The translations under genes were made by a program, and so were the position numbers. Shown piece by piece: positions 42,795 through 51,714 of a DNA stretch of 64,000 bases. The notes below the pieces were generated by a model that was given only the letters and a program-made list of their open reading frames with translations, had not been told where the DNA came from and searched no databases. Each line of letters opens with the position of its first letter. The first letter of the stretch is position 1. The DNA is taken from contig CACLYO010000002.1 of NCBI GenBank assembly GCA_902611145.1, forward strand, positions 85,926-149,925, read 5' to 3'. The DNA comes from an uncultured Pelagibacteraceae bacterium. GTDB lineage: Bacteria; Pseudomonadota; Alphaproteobacteria; Pelagibacterales; Pelagibacteraceae.

Positions 42795-44318
42795 ATGGAT
42801 CTTGAACAAAAGTTAAAAATTTTAGTTAATAAATTAAGTACAGGTAATTTTGATGAAGTAATATTTGAAGCAACATATTTAAATAAAAAGTATCCTAAGC
42901 TAGAAATATTTTATAATTTATTATCTTTAGGATACCAAGGAAAAGGGGAGTATGAAAAATCAATTGATCTTTTAGAAAATGCGTTAAAAAAAAGCAAAAA
43001 TAATATTAACTTTTTAAATAATTTAGGCTTAAGTTATTATAAAAAAAAAGAGTACGATCCTGCAGAAAAATACTTTCAGAAAGTTTTAGAAATAAAACCA
43101 AATTATATAAATACACTTAATAATCTAGCTGCTTTATATGAAGAAATTAATCATGTTGAAAAATCTGAGGATTTATTAAAAAAATCAATAAAAATAAATT
43201 CTGAAGTAATTGAAACAAATTACAATCTTGCTTCATTACTACAATCCATAGGTAAATTTGATGAAGCAAAAATTTATTATAAAAAAATATTAAAACTTGA
43301 TGAAAGTTTCACCAAAGCTGACCGAGGTATTGCAATGCTAGAAAAATATAATTCTAGCAATGATCATATAAAAACAATGGAAAAAAAAATAAAAGACAAA
43401 AAATTACATAAAAGTAATATTATTGATTTAAGTTTTGCACTAGGAAAAGTTTATGAAGACATAAAAGATTACGAAAAATCTTTTTTTTATATTGAAAAAG
43501 CAAATAAATTAAAAAAAAGTCTTTTAAATTATGATATTGAAAATGATAAAAAACTTTTCCAAAAAATAAAAAATTTCTATCAGAACAATACATTACAAAA
43601 ACTTCCTTTAGTTCAAAATGAAAAAAAAATTATATTTATTTTAGGTATGCCTAGAACTGGTACTTCACTGGTTGAACAGATAATTTCAAGTCATTCAGAA
43701 GTTTATGGAGGAGGTGAAATTTTATTATTATCAAATTATTTTCAAAAATTTTTTAGCCAAGTCGAAAATAAAAATGATTTAGAAAATTTATTTAAAAAAT
43801 TTAAAAGCAATTATTTAAATTTTTTAAATAAAATGTCTAATGCCAATATTATTACCGATAAGGCTCCACTTAACTTTAGATGGGTAGGTTTTATTAAATC
43901 TATTTTTCCAAATTCAATAATTATTCACTGCTCAAGAGACTCATTTGAAAATAGTTGGTCAATTTATAAAAATGAATTTGAAGGAGGTATGTTTTTTTCA
44001 AACGACATTAAGGATATTGCAAATTATTATAAAATTTACCAAGATTTAATGGATTTTTGGAAAAAAAATTTAAATAACCAAATTTTTGATCTTAAATATG
44101 AAGATCTAATTAATAACCCAGCACAAAAAATAAAAGAATTAATAAAATTTTGTGATCTTAGTTGGCAGCAAAACTGTTTAGAATTTTACAAAAATAAAAA
44201 AATAATAAAAACTGTAAGCTTTAATCAAGCAAGAAAACCTATCTATAAAGATTCTATAAAGGGAGCATTAAACTTTAAAAAATATCTTGAAAACCTCGAA
44301 TCAGAATTAAAAAACTAA
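42795..44318 (+). CDS. TPR-repeat protein with C-terminal sulfotransferase domain
   Basis: A 507-residue fusion. Residues 1-200 are about five tetratricopeptide repeats (INFLNNLGLSYYKKKEYDPAEKYFQKVLEIKPN is one). The second half is a PAPS-dependent sulfotransferase: FILGMPRTGTSLVEQIISSHSEVYGGGE is the 5'-phosphosulfate loop, and IIHCSRDSFENSWSIYKNEF the 3'-phosphate site. It has no signal or membrane segment. The target is unknown; TPR-sulfotransferases of this kind are common in marine alphaproteobacteria. It follows the peptidase gene by one base. The last four bases overlap the convergent tyrC gene. Confidence 0.87.
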   Translation: MDLEQKLKILVNKLSTGNFDEVIFEATYLNKKYPKLEIFYNLLSLGYQGKGEYEKSIDLLENALKKSKNNINFLNNLGLSYYKKKEYDPAEKYFQKVLEIKPNYINTLNNLAALYEEINHVEKSEDLLKKSIKINSEVIETNYNLASLLQSIGKFDEAKIYYKKILKLDESFTKADRGIAMLEKYNSSNDHIKTMEKKIKDKKLHKSNIIDLSFALGKVYEDIKDYEKSFFYIEKANKLKKSLLNYDIENDKKLFQKIKNFYQNNTLQKLPLVQNEKKIIFILGMPRTGTSLVEQIISSHSEVYGGGEILLLSNYFQKFFSQVENKNDLENLFKKFKSNYLNFLNKMSNANIITDKAPLNFRWVGFIKSIFPNSIIIHCSRDSFENSWSIYKNEFEGGMFFSNDIKDIANYYKIYQDLMDFWKKNLNNQIFDLKYEDLINNPAQKIKELIKFCDLSWQQNCLEFYKNKKIIKTVSFNQARKPIYKDSIKGALNFKKYLENLESELKN

Positions 44319-45214
44319 TTTCTTCCAAAATCAGGTAAATTTACATCTTGTTTCAACTGAATAATTTTTTTTCTAACTTTTTTTGTAAGAGTTAATTTTT
44401 TTATTATTTTATTACTATTTTTAATACTAATATCTCTTTTAAAAGCATTTAGATTTTTAACAAATAAATTAATCGCTAATATAATATTTTTTTTATTACT
44501 TAAAAATACATCTCTCCACATAATCTCATTACTTGCTGCAATACGTGAAAAATCACGTAGTCCTCCAGCACTAAATTTTATAAGATTTGATTTTCTTTTT
44601 TTTTCAAAATCTAATGCTGTTTTTACTATATTGTAAGCAATTAAGTGAGGTAGATGACTAGTTATTGCAAATATATGATCATGTTGTTGGGAATTCATCA
44701 TAACTATTTTACATCCAACTTTTTTCCAAAATTTATTTAATTTTTTTAAATGTTTTTTATTTGAATTTTTTTCCTTAATGAGCACGCACCATTTATTTTT
44801 AAACAAATTAGAATGACCAAATTCTGGGCCACTTACTTCAGATCCAGCAATTGGGTGACTCGGCGTCCAAAAAACTCCTTTTTTAAGTTTTTTTCTTATT
44901 TTTTGTAATATTAAATTTTTTGTTGAACCAACATCTGTAATTATAGTTTTTTTATTTAAAAACTTGTTAATTTTTTTTAAAGCTTCTTCATAATTACTTA
45001 AATGCGTACAAAAAATTATCATATCCATCTTTGGAATTTCGTTTTTAAAATCTTTAATTATCTGACATTTAAGATTTAATTTTTTAATTTTAGAAATATT
45101 ATTTTTTGATTTTTCTAAAATAAAAATTTTTTTAGCTATTTTTTTTTTATGTACAGCTCTTAAAACCGAAGAACCAATTAAGCCACAACCTATAATTAAA
45201 ATTTTATTCATCAT
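44315..45214 (-). CDS. tyrC: Prephenate/arogenate dehydrogenase
   Basis: A 299-residue NAD(P)-dependent enzyme of tyrosine synthesis. The nucleotide fold ILIIGCGLIGSSVLRAV is at the N-terminus; ITDVGSTKNLI, SHPIAGSEVSGPEF and AITSHLPHLIAYNIV with the catalytic His pattern follow. No chorismate mutase or ACT domain is fused, as usual for alphaproteobacterial cyclohexadienyl dehydrogenases. It overlaps hisC by four bases, an order (hisC-tyrC-metX nearby) conserved in alphaproteobacteria. Confidence 0.92.
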   Translation of the reverse strand: MMNKILIIGCGLIGSSVLRAVHKKKIAKKIFILEKSKNNISKIKKLNLKCQIIKDFKNEIPKMDMIIFCTHLSNYEEALKKINKFLNKKTIITDVGSTKNLILQKIRKKLKKGVFWTPSHPIAGSEVSGPEFGHSNLFKNKWCVLIKEKNSNKKHLKKLNKFWKKVGCKIVMMNSQQHDHIFAITSHLPHLIAYNIVKTALDFEKKRKSNLIKFSAGGLRDFSRIAASNEIMWRDVFLSNKKNIILAINLFVKNLNAFKRDISIKNSNKIIKKLTLTKKVRKKIIQLKQDVNLPDFGRN

Positions 45215-46287
45215 CTTAAAATATTTTTTATTTCTTTAATAAATTTTATATTCTGAGCAGTCGAACCAATCGTCATTCTTAGTTTATTTTTCATTTTATA
45301 GTTTTCCATAGATCTCAAAATTATACCTTTATTTTCTAATTTTTTTGCCACATACTTAGCAGATTTTTTACAACTATCAAAATCTAACAAAAAGAAATTG
45401 GCTGCAATTTTATTAGTTTTAATATTTTTATTTTCTAAAAATTTTTTAATCTTTACTGACCAGTTTAAATTGTGTTGAACAGATTTTTTTATAAATTTGT
45501 AATCTTTTAATGACTCAATCGCCGACAACTGGGCAATTTTATTAACATTAAAAGGTGGTTTAATTTTGTATAGTTCATCTACTATTTTTTTTGGTCCATA
45601 TCCCCATCCTACTCTTAAAGATGCTAGCCCATATACTTTTGAAAAAGTTCTTAAAATAAAAACATTGGTTTTATTTTTAAACAATTTTAAACCAGATACA
45701 TAATCTTTTTGTGTCATATATTCAAAGTAAGCATCATCTATAACTAAAAGAATTTTTTTATTTAGTTTTTTTCTAAGATTTTTCAATTCTTTAAAGTTTA
45801 AATAAGTTCCTGTTGGATTGTTTGGATTTGCTAAAAAAACAATTTTCGTTTTATTTGATGTTTTTGCAATAATATCATCAATGCAAATTTTAAAATTTTT
45901 TTCTTTAGAAAAAATTATTTTAGCACCAACTATTTTTGCATATATTCTGTACATTAAAAAACTATATTTTGGCAATATAACTTCGTCATTTTTATTAAGA
46001 AATAATTGGCAGATTATTTGTATTATTTCGTCAGATCCTGACCCACAAATAATTTTGTTAAAATCACATTTAAATTTTTTTGCAATTTGACCTCTTAATG
46101 CTTTGCATTTGCTGTCTGGATATTTTTCAATGTCTATATTTTTTAATTTTAATTTTTTTACTCGTGAACTCACTCCTAAAGCAGACTCATTGGCTGATAA
46201 TTTAATTAAGTTTTTAATTTTGCCTAATATAGACTTACCAGGCCTATAGCTTTCTATGTTGATTTTCCTGAATTTTAATTGTGTCAT
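45211..46287 (-). CDS. hisC: Histidinol-phosphate aminotransferase
   Basis: A 358-residue fold type I PLP aminotransferase. Visible are KLSANESALGVS, CGSGSDEIIQIICQLF, LANPNNPTGTYL, VIDDAYFEY and the PLP Lys in RTFSKVYGLASLRVGWG. It may also transaminate aromatic keto acids, which would explain its pairing with tyrC. In many alphaproteobacteria the gene next to metX and tyrC is this HisC copy. Divergent from metX across 189 bases. Confidence 0.9.
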   Translation of the reverse strand: MTQLKFRKINIESYRPGKSILGKIKNLIKLSANESALGVSSRVKKLKLKNIDIEKYPDSKCKALRGQIAKKFKCDFNKIICGSGSDEIIQIICQLFLNKNDEVILPKYSFLMYRIYAKIVGAKIIFSKEKNFKICIDDIIAKTSNKTKIVFLANPNNPTGTYLNFKELKNLRKKLNKKILLVIDDAYFEYMTQKDYVSGLKLFKNKTNVFILRTFSKVYGLASLRVGWGYGPKKIVDELYKIKPPFNVNKIAQLSAIESLKDYKFIKKSVQHNLNWSVKIKKFLENKNIKTNKIAANFFLLDFDSCKKSAKYVAKKLENKGIILRSMENYKMKNKLRMTIGSTAQNIKFIKEIKNILR

Positions 46288-46359
46288 TTTGATATTTATT
46301 TAATCTTTATAAATAAATTAATAAACTTTAATAGCAAAATTAACGTGATATTTTTAAAA

Positions 46360-46388
46360 TTGACATTTTAAAAATGATTTAGTACATA
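46360..46388 (+). promoter_or_regulatory. Promoter of the metX-metW operon
   Basis: A perfect -35 box TTGACA (46360-46365), 17 bases and TACATA (46383-46388) give a sigma-70 promoter. The -10 box is weak (three of six). Initiation would fall near 46395, the first bases of riboswitch stem P1, which fits well. Prediction is by consensus only. Confidence 0.6.
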
Positions 46389-46392
46389 AAAA

Positions 46393-46443
46393 GGGCGCTG
46401 ATTTAACTGAATTGCGAGCGCTTTAAAAAAACCGCTAAATAAG
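46393..46443 (+). ncRNA. SAM-II riboswitch
   Basis: The sequence matches the SAM-II (metA-type) aptamer, a compact H-type pseudoknot of alphaproteobacteria. GCGCTGATTTAACTGAATTG holds the 5' strand of P1 (GCGC, 46395-46398) and the conserved UGAUUUAA loop; GCGC at 46418-46421 closes P1; the CCGCTAAAT segment (46432-46440) forms the pseudoknot with the loop. Bound S-adenosylmethionine would lock the fold and lower metX expression. The start codon lies 33 bases downstream; AAAAAAAC (46425-46432) can alternatively pair with GTTTTTTT (46443-46450). Confidence 0.93.
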
Positions 46444-46476
46444 TTTTTTTACCTCACAATTCAAAAAGAAAGAAAA

Positions 46477-47598
46477 ATGAACAAAAGTGAAAAGGTAAAA
46501 AATTTAATTATCGACAAACCATTAAAGTTAGACTGTGGAAAAACTATTGTTAATTTTCCATTGGCTTATGAAACATATGGTCAACTCAATGAAAAAAGAG
46601 ACAATGCTATTTTAGCATTTCATGCACTAACTGGAGATCAATTTGCGACTGGTATAAATCCCATAACTAAAAAAGAAGGCTGGTGGAGCTACGTTTTGGG
46701 TCCAGGAAAAGCAATCGATACAAACAAATATTTTGTAATTTGTGCAAATGTAATTGGTGGATGTATGGGGTCTTATGGTCCTAGCAATATCAATCCAGAA
46801 AACAGTAAACCATTTGGAACTAATTTTCCGGTTATTACTATTAATGATATGGTTAACGCTCAGTATCATCTATTAGAATTCTTTAAAATTGACAAATTAT
46901 TTTCAGTAGTTGGTGGTTCAATGGGAGGTATGCAAGTACTACAATTCGTTTCTAATTTTCCAAATAAATCAAAAACTGCTATTCCAATAGCTTGTACAGC
47001 TAGTCACTCGGCACAAAACATTGCTTTAAATGAACTTGGAAGACAATCAATAATGGCAGATCATAATTGGTCAAATGGATTTTATGGAGAAAATAAAAAA
47101 TTACCTGATAAAGGTTTAGCGGTTGCAAGAATGGCTGCTCATATTACCTATTTATCTAAAAAAGGTTTACAAGAAAAATTTGGAAGAAAACTTCAAGAAA
47201 GAGATGATCTAAAATTTAGTTTTGATGCTGATTTCCAAATCGAGAGTTATTTAAGGTATCAAGGATCAGTATTTGTAGATAGATTTGATGCAAATAGCTA
47301 TTTATATATAACAAGAGCGATGGATTATTTCGATCTAACAAAACAGTTTAATGGTAATCTTTCAAAAGCATTTGAAAAAAGTGAAACAAAATTTTTTATA
47401 ATTTCTTTTACTTCTGATTGGCTATACCCAACATCTGAAAATCGTGACATAGTAATTGCATTAAATGCTATTGGAAAAGATGTAGGTTTTGCCGAAATAA
47501 CATCAGATAAAGGTCATGATTCATTTTTACTAGATGTTCCTGATTTTTTAAATGCTGTAAAAAATTTTTTAAATACTTCTTATTATAAAAAAATATGA
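46477..47598 (+). CDS. metX: Homoserine O-acetyltransferase (or succinyltransferase) MetX
   Basis: A 373-residue alpha/beta hydrolase that acylates homoserine for methionine synthesis. The nucleophile Ser148 lies in VVGGSMGGMQ, the catalytic Asp in SFTSDWLYP, and the His in GHDSFLLD; ALTGDQFA and GGCMGSYGPSN are family motifs. Some MetX proteins use succinyl-CoA, which cannot be excluded. It is controlled by a SAM-II riboswitch and overlaps metW by four bases (ATGA). No strong ribosome site is visible. Confidence 0.95.
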   Translation: MNKSEKVKNLIIDKPLKLDCGKTIVNFPLAYETYGQLNEKRDNAILAFHALTGDQFATGINPITKKEGWWSYVLGPGKAIDTNKYFVICANVIGGCMGSYGPSNINPENSKPFGTNFPVITINDMVNAQYHLLEFFKIDKLFSVVGGSMGGMQVLQFVSNFPNKSKTAIPIACTASHSAQNIALNELGRQSIMADHNWSNGFYGENKKLPDKGLAVARMAAHITYLSKKGLQEKFGRKLQERDDLKFSFDADFQIESYLRYQGSVFVDRFDANSYLYITRAMDYFDLTKQFNGNLSKAFEKSETKFFIISFTSDWLYPTSENRDIVIALNAIGKDVGFAEITSDKGHDSFLLDVPDFLNAVKNFLNTSYYKKI

Positions 47599-48149
47599 AA
47601 AAAGAATTTAATATAATAGCAAACCTAATTAAAAAAGATTCAAAAGTTTTAGACGTAGGTTGCGGCGATGGTCAATTAATGAAATATATTTATGAAAATA
47701 TTACTAAAGATATTAGAGGTTTAGAAATATCAAAAAAAAATGTTCAAAAATGTATTGAAAAAGGACTAACAGTAATTGAAGGAGATGCTGAAAAGGATTT
47801 AAAACAATTTCCTATATCGTCGTTTGACTATGTAATTTTGAGTCAAACACTGCAGGCATTTCTAGATCCAGAAAATGTAATAAACGAATTGCTAAGAATT
47901 GGCAAAAAAGCAATTGTTACAATTCCAAATTTTGGATACTGGAAAGTTAGGATGCATTTATTACTCAAAGGCACTATGCCAGTTACAAAAAATTTACCTG
48001 ATGAATGGTATAATACTCCCAATCTTCATATGTGCACAATTAAAGATTTTGAAAATTATTGTAATAAAAAAAAAATAACAATAAATAGTTCAAACCTAAA
48101 TTTTCAAAATATTTTTTCTGAACTTGGAATTTTTCTAATAGAAAAGTAA
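47595..48149 (+). CDS. metW: Methionine biosynthesis protein MetW
   Basis: A 184-residue methyltransferase-fold protein. The SAM-like site VLDVGCGDGQLM begins at residue 17, with GLEISKKNV and YVILSQTLQAFLDPENV; the segment FGYWKVRMHLLLKGTMPVTKNLPDEWYNTPN is diagnostic of MetW. In other bacteria MetW activates MetX. The overlap with metX supports the same partnership under the same riboswitch. Confidence 0.95.
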   Translation: MKKEFNIIANLIKKDSKVLDVGCGDGQLMKYIYENITKDIRGLEISKKNVQKCIEKGLTVIEGDAEKDLKQFPISSFDYVILSQTLQAFLDPENVINELLRIGKKAIVTIPNFGYWKVRMHLLLKGTMPVTKNLPDEWYNTPNLHMCTIKDFENYCNKKKITINSSNLNFQNIFSELGIFLIEK

Positions 48150-48150
48150 T

Positions 48151-48870
48151 ATGAAAGTAGAAATAATAAAATGTCTTCAAGATAATTACTCATACATAAT
48201 CATAGATGAAAAATATAATCATGCATGCGTTGTAGATCCAAGCGAAGCAGAACCAATAATTAATTTTGTAGAAAGCAAAAACATTAAGCTAAAATTTGTA
48301 TTAAATACACACCATCATTATGACCATGTTGGAGGAAATAATGATTTAAAAAAAAAATATAAAGTTAAAATTGTTGGTTATAAAAATGACAAAAAAAGAA
48401 TCCCTAATATAGATATTTTATTAGAAAACAATGAAATTTGGAAAAGTGAAAATTTTCAAGCAAAAATAATTCATATACCTGGCCATACCTCTGGGCATAT
48501 TTGTTTTTATTTTATTAAAGAAAAAATTGCATTTACTGGAGATACTCTTTTTTCATTAGGCTGTGGAAGAATTTTTGAGGGAACTTATGAAGAGATGTAT
48601 AATTCATTAAATAAATTAAAAAAACTACCATCTGATACAAAAATTTATTGTGGACATGAATACACTCTTCAAAATTCATTATTTTGTTCTAAGTATGATA
48701 AAAATAATAAAAATCTAGAAAAAAAAATTCTTCAAATTAAAAATAAAATAGAAAAAAATTTACCTACAATACCATCTACTCTAAGAGAAGAATTAACCTG
48801 CAACATTTTTTTAAGAGCCAAAAATTTAAAAGACTTTTCAAAATTAAGAGATTTAAAGGATAATTTCTAA
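48151..48870 (+). CDS. gloB: Hydroxyacylglutathione hydrolase (glyoxalase II)
   Basis: A 239-residue metallo-beta-lactamase-fold enzyme releasing D-lactate from S-lactoylglutathione. The binuclear metal motif THHHYDHVGG gives His54, His56, Asp58 and His59; HIPGHTSGHICFY, FTGDTLFSLGCGRIFEG and CGHEYTLQNSLF supply the remaining ligands. It follows metW by one base, so it is possibly read from the methionine transcript. Confidence 0.93.
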   Translation: MKVEIIKCLQDNYSYIIIDEKYNHACVVDPSEAEPIINFVESKNIKLKFVLNTHHHYDHVGGNNDLKKKYKVKIVGYKNDKKRIPNIDILLENNEIWKSENFQAKIIHIPGHTSGHICFYFIKEKIAFTGDTLFSLGCGRIFEGTYEEMYNSLNKLKKLPSDTKIYCGHEYTLQNSLFCSKYDKNNKNLEKKILQIKNKIEKNLPTIPSTLREELTCNIFLRAKNLKDFSKLRDLKDNF

Positions 48871-48880
48871 CTTATTCAAC

Positions 48881-48908
48881 TTGACTAAAGTAAGACTACA
48901 ACTATATT
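48881..48908 (+). promoter_or_regulatory. Promoter of the rplU operon
   Basis: TTGACT (48881-48886), 16 bases and TATATT (48903-48908) make a good sigma-70 promoter in the 65-base spacer before rplU. The ribosome site AAGGA at 48925-48929 is well placed for ATG 48936. The long cotranscribed run rplU to rppH probably starts here. Confidence 0.6.
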
Positions 48909-48935
48909 TCAGCTTATAAAAAATAAGGATTTATA

Positions 48936-49337
48936 ATGTCATTTGCAGTAATACAAACGGGTGGAAAACAGTATAAGGTTAAAGCTGGGGAGATACTAAA
49001 AATTGAAAAATTAGATAATTTAAAAGCTAATTCAAAAATTGAATTTAAAGAAATTTTAGCTTACGGTGATGATAAATCAGCTGAAATAGGTGCTCCAAAA
49101 ATTGATGGGGCAAAAGTTGAGGCAAATTTACTTAAAAATGGAAAAAATAGAACGGTTTTAGTTTTTAAAAAAAGGAGAAGAAAAAACTCTAGAAGAAAAA
49201 ATGGACATAGACAGGAATTTTCATTAATAAAAATTAATAAAATATTCTCAAAAGATGGAAAAATATTATCAGAGTCTTCAAAGGCACCCAAGGTAACAAA
49301 AACAGTTGAAAAAAAAGAGGAATTAAAATCTAAATAA
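48936..49337 (+). CDS. rplU: 50S ribosomal protein L21
   Basis: A 133-residue protein. The core (residues 1-103) begins SFAVIQTGGKQYKVKAGE and contains VFKKRRRKNSRRKNGHRQ, the RNA-binding loop of L21. A Lys/Glu/Ser-rich tail of about 30 residues after it is an extension common in alphaproteobacterial L21. It lies directly before rpmA, the universal order. Confidence 0.96.
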   Translation: MSFAVIQTGGKQYKVKAGEILKIEKLDNLKANSKIEFKEILAYGDDKSAEIGAPKIDGAKVEANLLKNGKNRTVLVFKKRRRKNSRRKNGHRQEFSLIKINKIFSKDGKILSESSKAPKVTKTVEKKEELKSK

Positions 49338-49349
49338 ACTAGGTAAGTT

Positions 49350-49604
49350 ATGGCAACAAAAAAAGCAGGTGGATCATCAAGAAACGGAAGAGATAGTGCT
49401 GGTCGAAGACTCGGTGTAAAAAGATACGGTGGTCAGAAAGTAATCCCTGGAAATATAATAGTAAGACAAAGAGGAACAAAAATCTTTCCTGGCGAACATG
49501 TTGGTATGGGTAAAGATCACTCAATTTTTTCAAAAATTGAAGGGACTGTTGAGTTTAAAAAAACAAAGTCTGATAGAACATTTGTTTCTGTAAAACCCAA
49601 TTAA
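49350..49604 (+). CDS. rpmA: 50S ribosomal protein L27
   Basis: An 84-residue basic protein reaching towards the peptidyl transferase centre. [29 protein letters not shown] and [25 protein letters not shown] are almost invariant L27 segments. There is no extra N-terminal prosequence of the Firmicutes type. It follows rplU by 12 bases. Confidence 0.97.
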   Translation: MATKKAGGSSRNGRDSAGRRLGVKRYGGQKVIPGNIIVRQRGTKIFPGEHVGMGKDHSIFSKIEGTVEFKKTKSDRTFVSVKPN

Positions 49605-49607
49605 TAT

Positions 49608-49633
49608 ATACAACATAAAAAAAATTGTTGTAT
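49608..49633 (+). promoter_or_regulatory. Hairpin abutting the obg start codon
   Basis: ATACAACA (49608-49615) pairs perfectly with TGTTGTAT (49626-49633) around a ten-base A-rich loop. It ends one base before the ATG of obgE (49635) and replaces any visible ribosome site. It could limit translation of the GTPase relative to the abundant ribosomal proteins, or be a processing site. Function is inferred. Confidence 0.35.
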
Positions 49634-49634
49634 T

Positions 49635-50618
49635 ATGAAATTCTTAGATCAAGTAAAAATATTTATTAAAGCTGGTGATGGTGGTTCTGGTTCTCCAAGT
49701 TTTAGAAGAGAAAAGTTTATTGAATTTGGAGGTCCTGATGGAGGAGATGGTGGAAAAGGTGGTTCAATAATTCTTAGATCAGAAAGAAATTTAAATACTT
49801 TAATAGATTATAGATATCAACAACATTTTAAAGCTAAAAAAGGTGATGACGGTAAGGGTAAAAATAAAACTGGAAGAGGTGGAGATAGTTTATATTTAAA
49901 AGTTCCAATCGGTACACAAGTTTTTGAACAAGATAACAAAACATTAATTTTTGATTTTAAAGAAGAAAATGAAGAATTTGTTGCCGCAACTGGAGGAAAA
50001 GGTGGCTTAGGAAATACAAGATTTAAATCTTCAACGAATAGAGCACCTAAAAAATTCACAAAAGGAATAAAGGGAGAAGAGTTTTGGATTTGGTTACAGC
50101 TAAAAACAATCGCAGATATTGGGATCATAGGTCAGCCAAATGCTGGAAAATCAAGTTTGTTGGCATCAATAACAAGCGCAACACCAAAAATTGCAAATTA
50201 TAAATTTACAACTATAAATCCCAATTTAGGAGTCGCTTTGTATGACGATAAAGAAATTACTTTAGCAGATATACCGGGATTAATTGAAGGAGCTCATTCT
50301 GGAAGTGGCCTTGGTATTAAATTTTTAAAACATATAGAAAGATGCAAAACTTTATTACATTTAATAGATGTAAATGAAGATAATTTAATAAATATATATA
50401 AACAAATAAGAAACGAACTAAAAAAATATAGTAAAGAATTAATTAAAAAAAATGAACTTATAGTGTTTAATAAAATCGACTTAATTGATAAAAAAATATT
50501 AAATGAAAAAATTAAAAAATTTGAAAACAAAATAAAAAAAAAGGTTTTAACCCTATCAACTTTAAACAAATCTTCGGTTTCAAAAATAAAATCAAAATTA
50601 ATTAATTATGTATCTTAA
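49635..50618 (+). CDS. obgE: GTPase Obg/CgtA
   Basis: A 327-residue ribosome assembly and stress GTPase. Residues 1-160 are the Gly-rich Obg domain (KAGDGGSGSPSFRREKFIEFGGPDGGDGGKGGS), followed by the G domain: GQPNAGKSSLL (G1), FTTINPNLGV (G2), DIPGLIEGAH (G3) and NKIDLID (G4). The variable C-terminal domain is missing, so it is a short form. It overlaps proB by 11 bases. Confidence 0.95.
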   Translation: MKFLDQVKIFIKAGDGGSGSPSFRREKFIEFGGPDGGDGGKGGSIILRSERNLNTLIDYRYQQHFKAKKGDDGKGKNKTGRGGDSLYLKVPIGTQVFEQDNKTLIFDFKEENEEFVAATGGKGGLGNTRFKSSTNRAPKKFTKGIKGEEFWIWLQLKTIADIGIIGQPNAGKSSLLASITSATPKIANYKFTTINPNLGVALYDDKEITLADIPGLIEGAHSGSGLGIKFLKHIERCKTLLHLIDVNEDNLINIYKQIRNELKKYSKELIKKNELIVFNKIDLIDKKILNEKIKKFENKIKKKVLTLSTLNKSSVSKIKSKLINYVS

Positions 50619-51714
50619 AAACTCTAAAATTATAGTTATAAAAATTGGATCTTCACTTTTAATTGATAACAAAATGAAAGTAAGACAAAAATGGCTATTT
50701 GAATTCGCTAAAGATATTAAAGATCTTATTAATCAAAATAAAAAAATAATTATTGTAAGCTCTGGTGCTATTGCGCTTGGATGTAAAAAGTTAAATTTAA
50801 ATAAAAAAAATCTGAAACTCGATAAAAGTCAAGCTGTAGCATCTATAGGTCAAATAGAATTGATGAATTTATTTAAAAAAACTTTTAATAGTAAAAAAAT
50901 AAATCTTTCGCAAATATTACTTACTTTAGAAGATACGGAGCAAAGAAGAAGAGCAATCAATGCAAAAAGAACAATCAATAACTTATTTGATTTAGGTTTT
51001 GTTCCAATAGTAAATGAAAACGATAGCATTGCTACTTCTGAAATAAAATACGGTGATAATGATCGACTGGCATCAAGAGTTGCTCAAATTTCTGGTGCAG
51101 ATTGTCTTATATTGCTCTCTGATGTTGATGGACTTTATACTAAAAATCCTAAAATCTATAAAGATGCATTATTAATAAAAGAAATTAAAAATATAAATAC
51201 CGAAATTGAAAAAGTTGCGAGTAAAAGTATTAGTGCTCATGGCACAGGTGGTATGAAAACTAAAATAGATGCTGCAAAAGTTTGTCAGCTATCAGGTTGT
51301 AAAATGGCTATAGCTAATGGTTTATCTTTAAGACCTATAAAACAAATATTAAAAAAAAATAATTGTACTTGGTTTTTAACAAAAGTTTCAAAACTAGATG
51401 CCAGAAAAAAATGGATTATTAGTTCTATTTCTCCAAAAGGTGAGTTAATTATTGATGATGGTGCTATAGGTGCACTTAAACAAGGTAAAAGTTTATTAGC
51501 CGCAGGAATAAAAAAAGTTAATGGAAAATTTAATAAAGGTGACCATATAAAAATATTGGATAAAAATATGAAAGAATATGCAAGAGGATTAAGTTCCTTT
51601 ACAGCAGATGAAATTTCAAAGATTAAAGGACAACATTCAAATAAAATTGGAGAATTACTTGGATATATAACAAAATCGGAAGTTGTTCATAAAGATGATA
51701 TGGTTGAGGTTTAA
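50608..51714 (+). CDS. proB: Glutamate 5-kinase
   Basis: A 368-residue kinase for the first proline step. IVIKIGSSLLID starts the amino acid kinase fold; IIVSSGAIALGCKKL, VNENDSIATSEIKYGDNDRLASRVA and HGTGGMKTKIDAA are typical. The C-terminal third is a PUA domain (GELIIDDGAIGALKQGKSLLAAGI). It is probably feedback-inhibited by proline like its relatives. It overlaps proA by one base. Confidence 0.96.
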   Translation: MYLKNSKIIVIKIGSSLLIDNKMKVRQKWLFEFAKDIKDLINQNKKIIIVSSGAIALGCKKLNLNKKNLKLDKSQAVASIGQIELMNLFKKTFNSKKINLSQILLTLEDTEQRRRAINAKRTINNLFDLGFVPIVNENDSIATSEIKYGDNDRLASRVAQISGADCLILLSDVDGLYTKNPKIYKDALLIKEIKNINTEIEKVASKSISAHGTGGMKTKIDAAKVCQLSGCKMAIANGLSLRPIKQILKKNNCTWFLTKVSKLDARKKWIISSISPKGELIIDDGAIGALKQGKSLLAAGIKKVNGKFNKGDHIKILDKNMKEYARGLSSFTADEISKIKGQHSNKIGELLGYITKSEVVHKDDMVEV

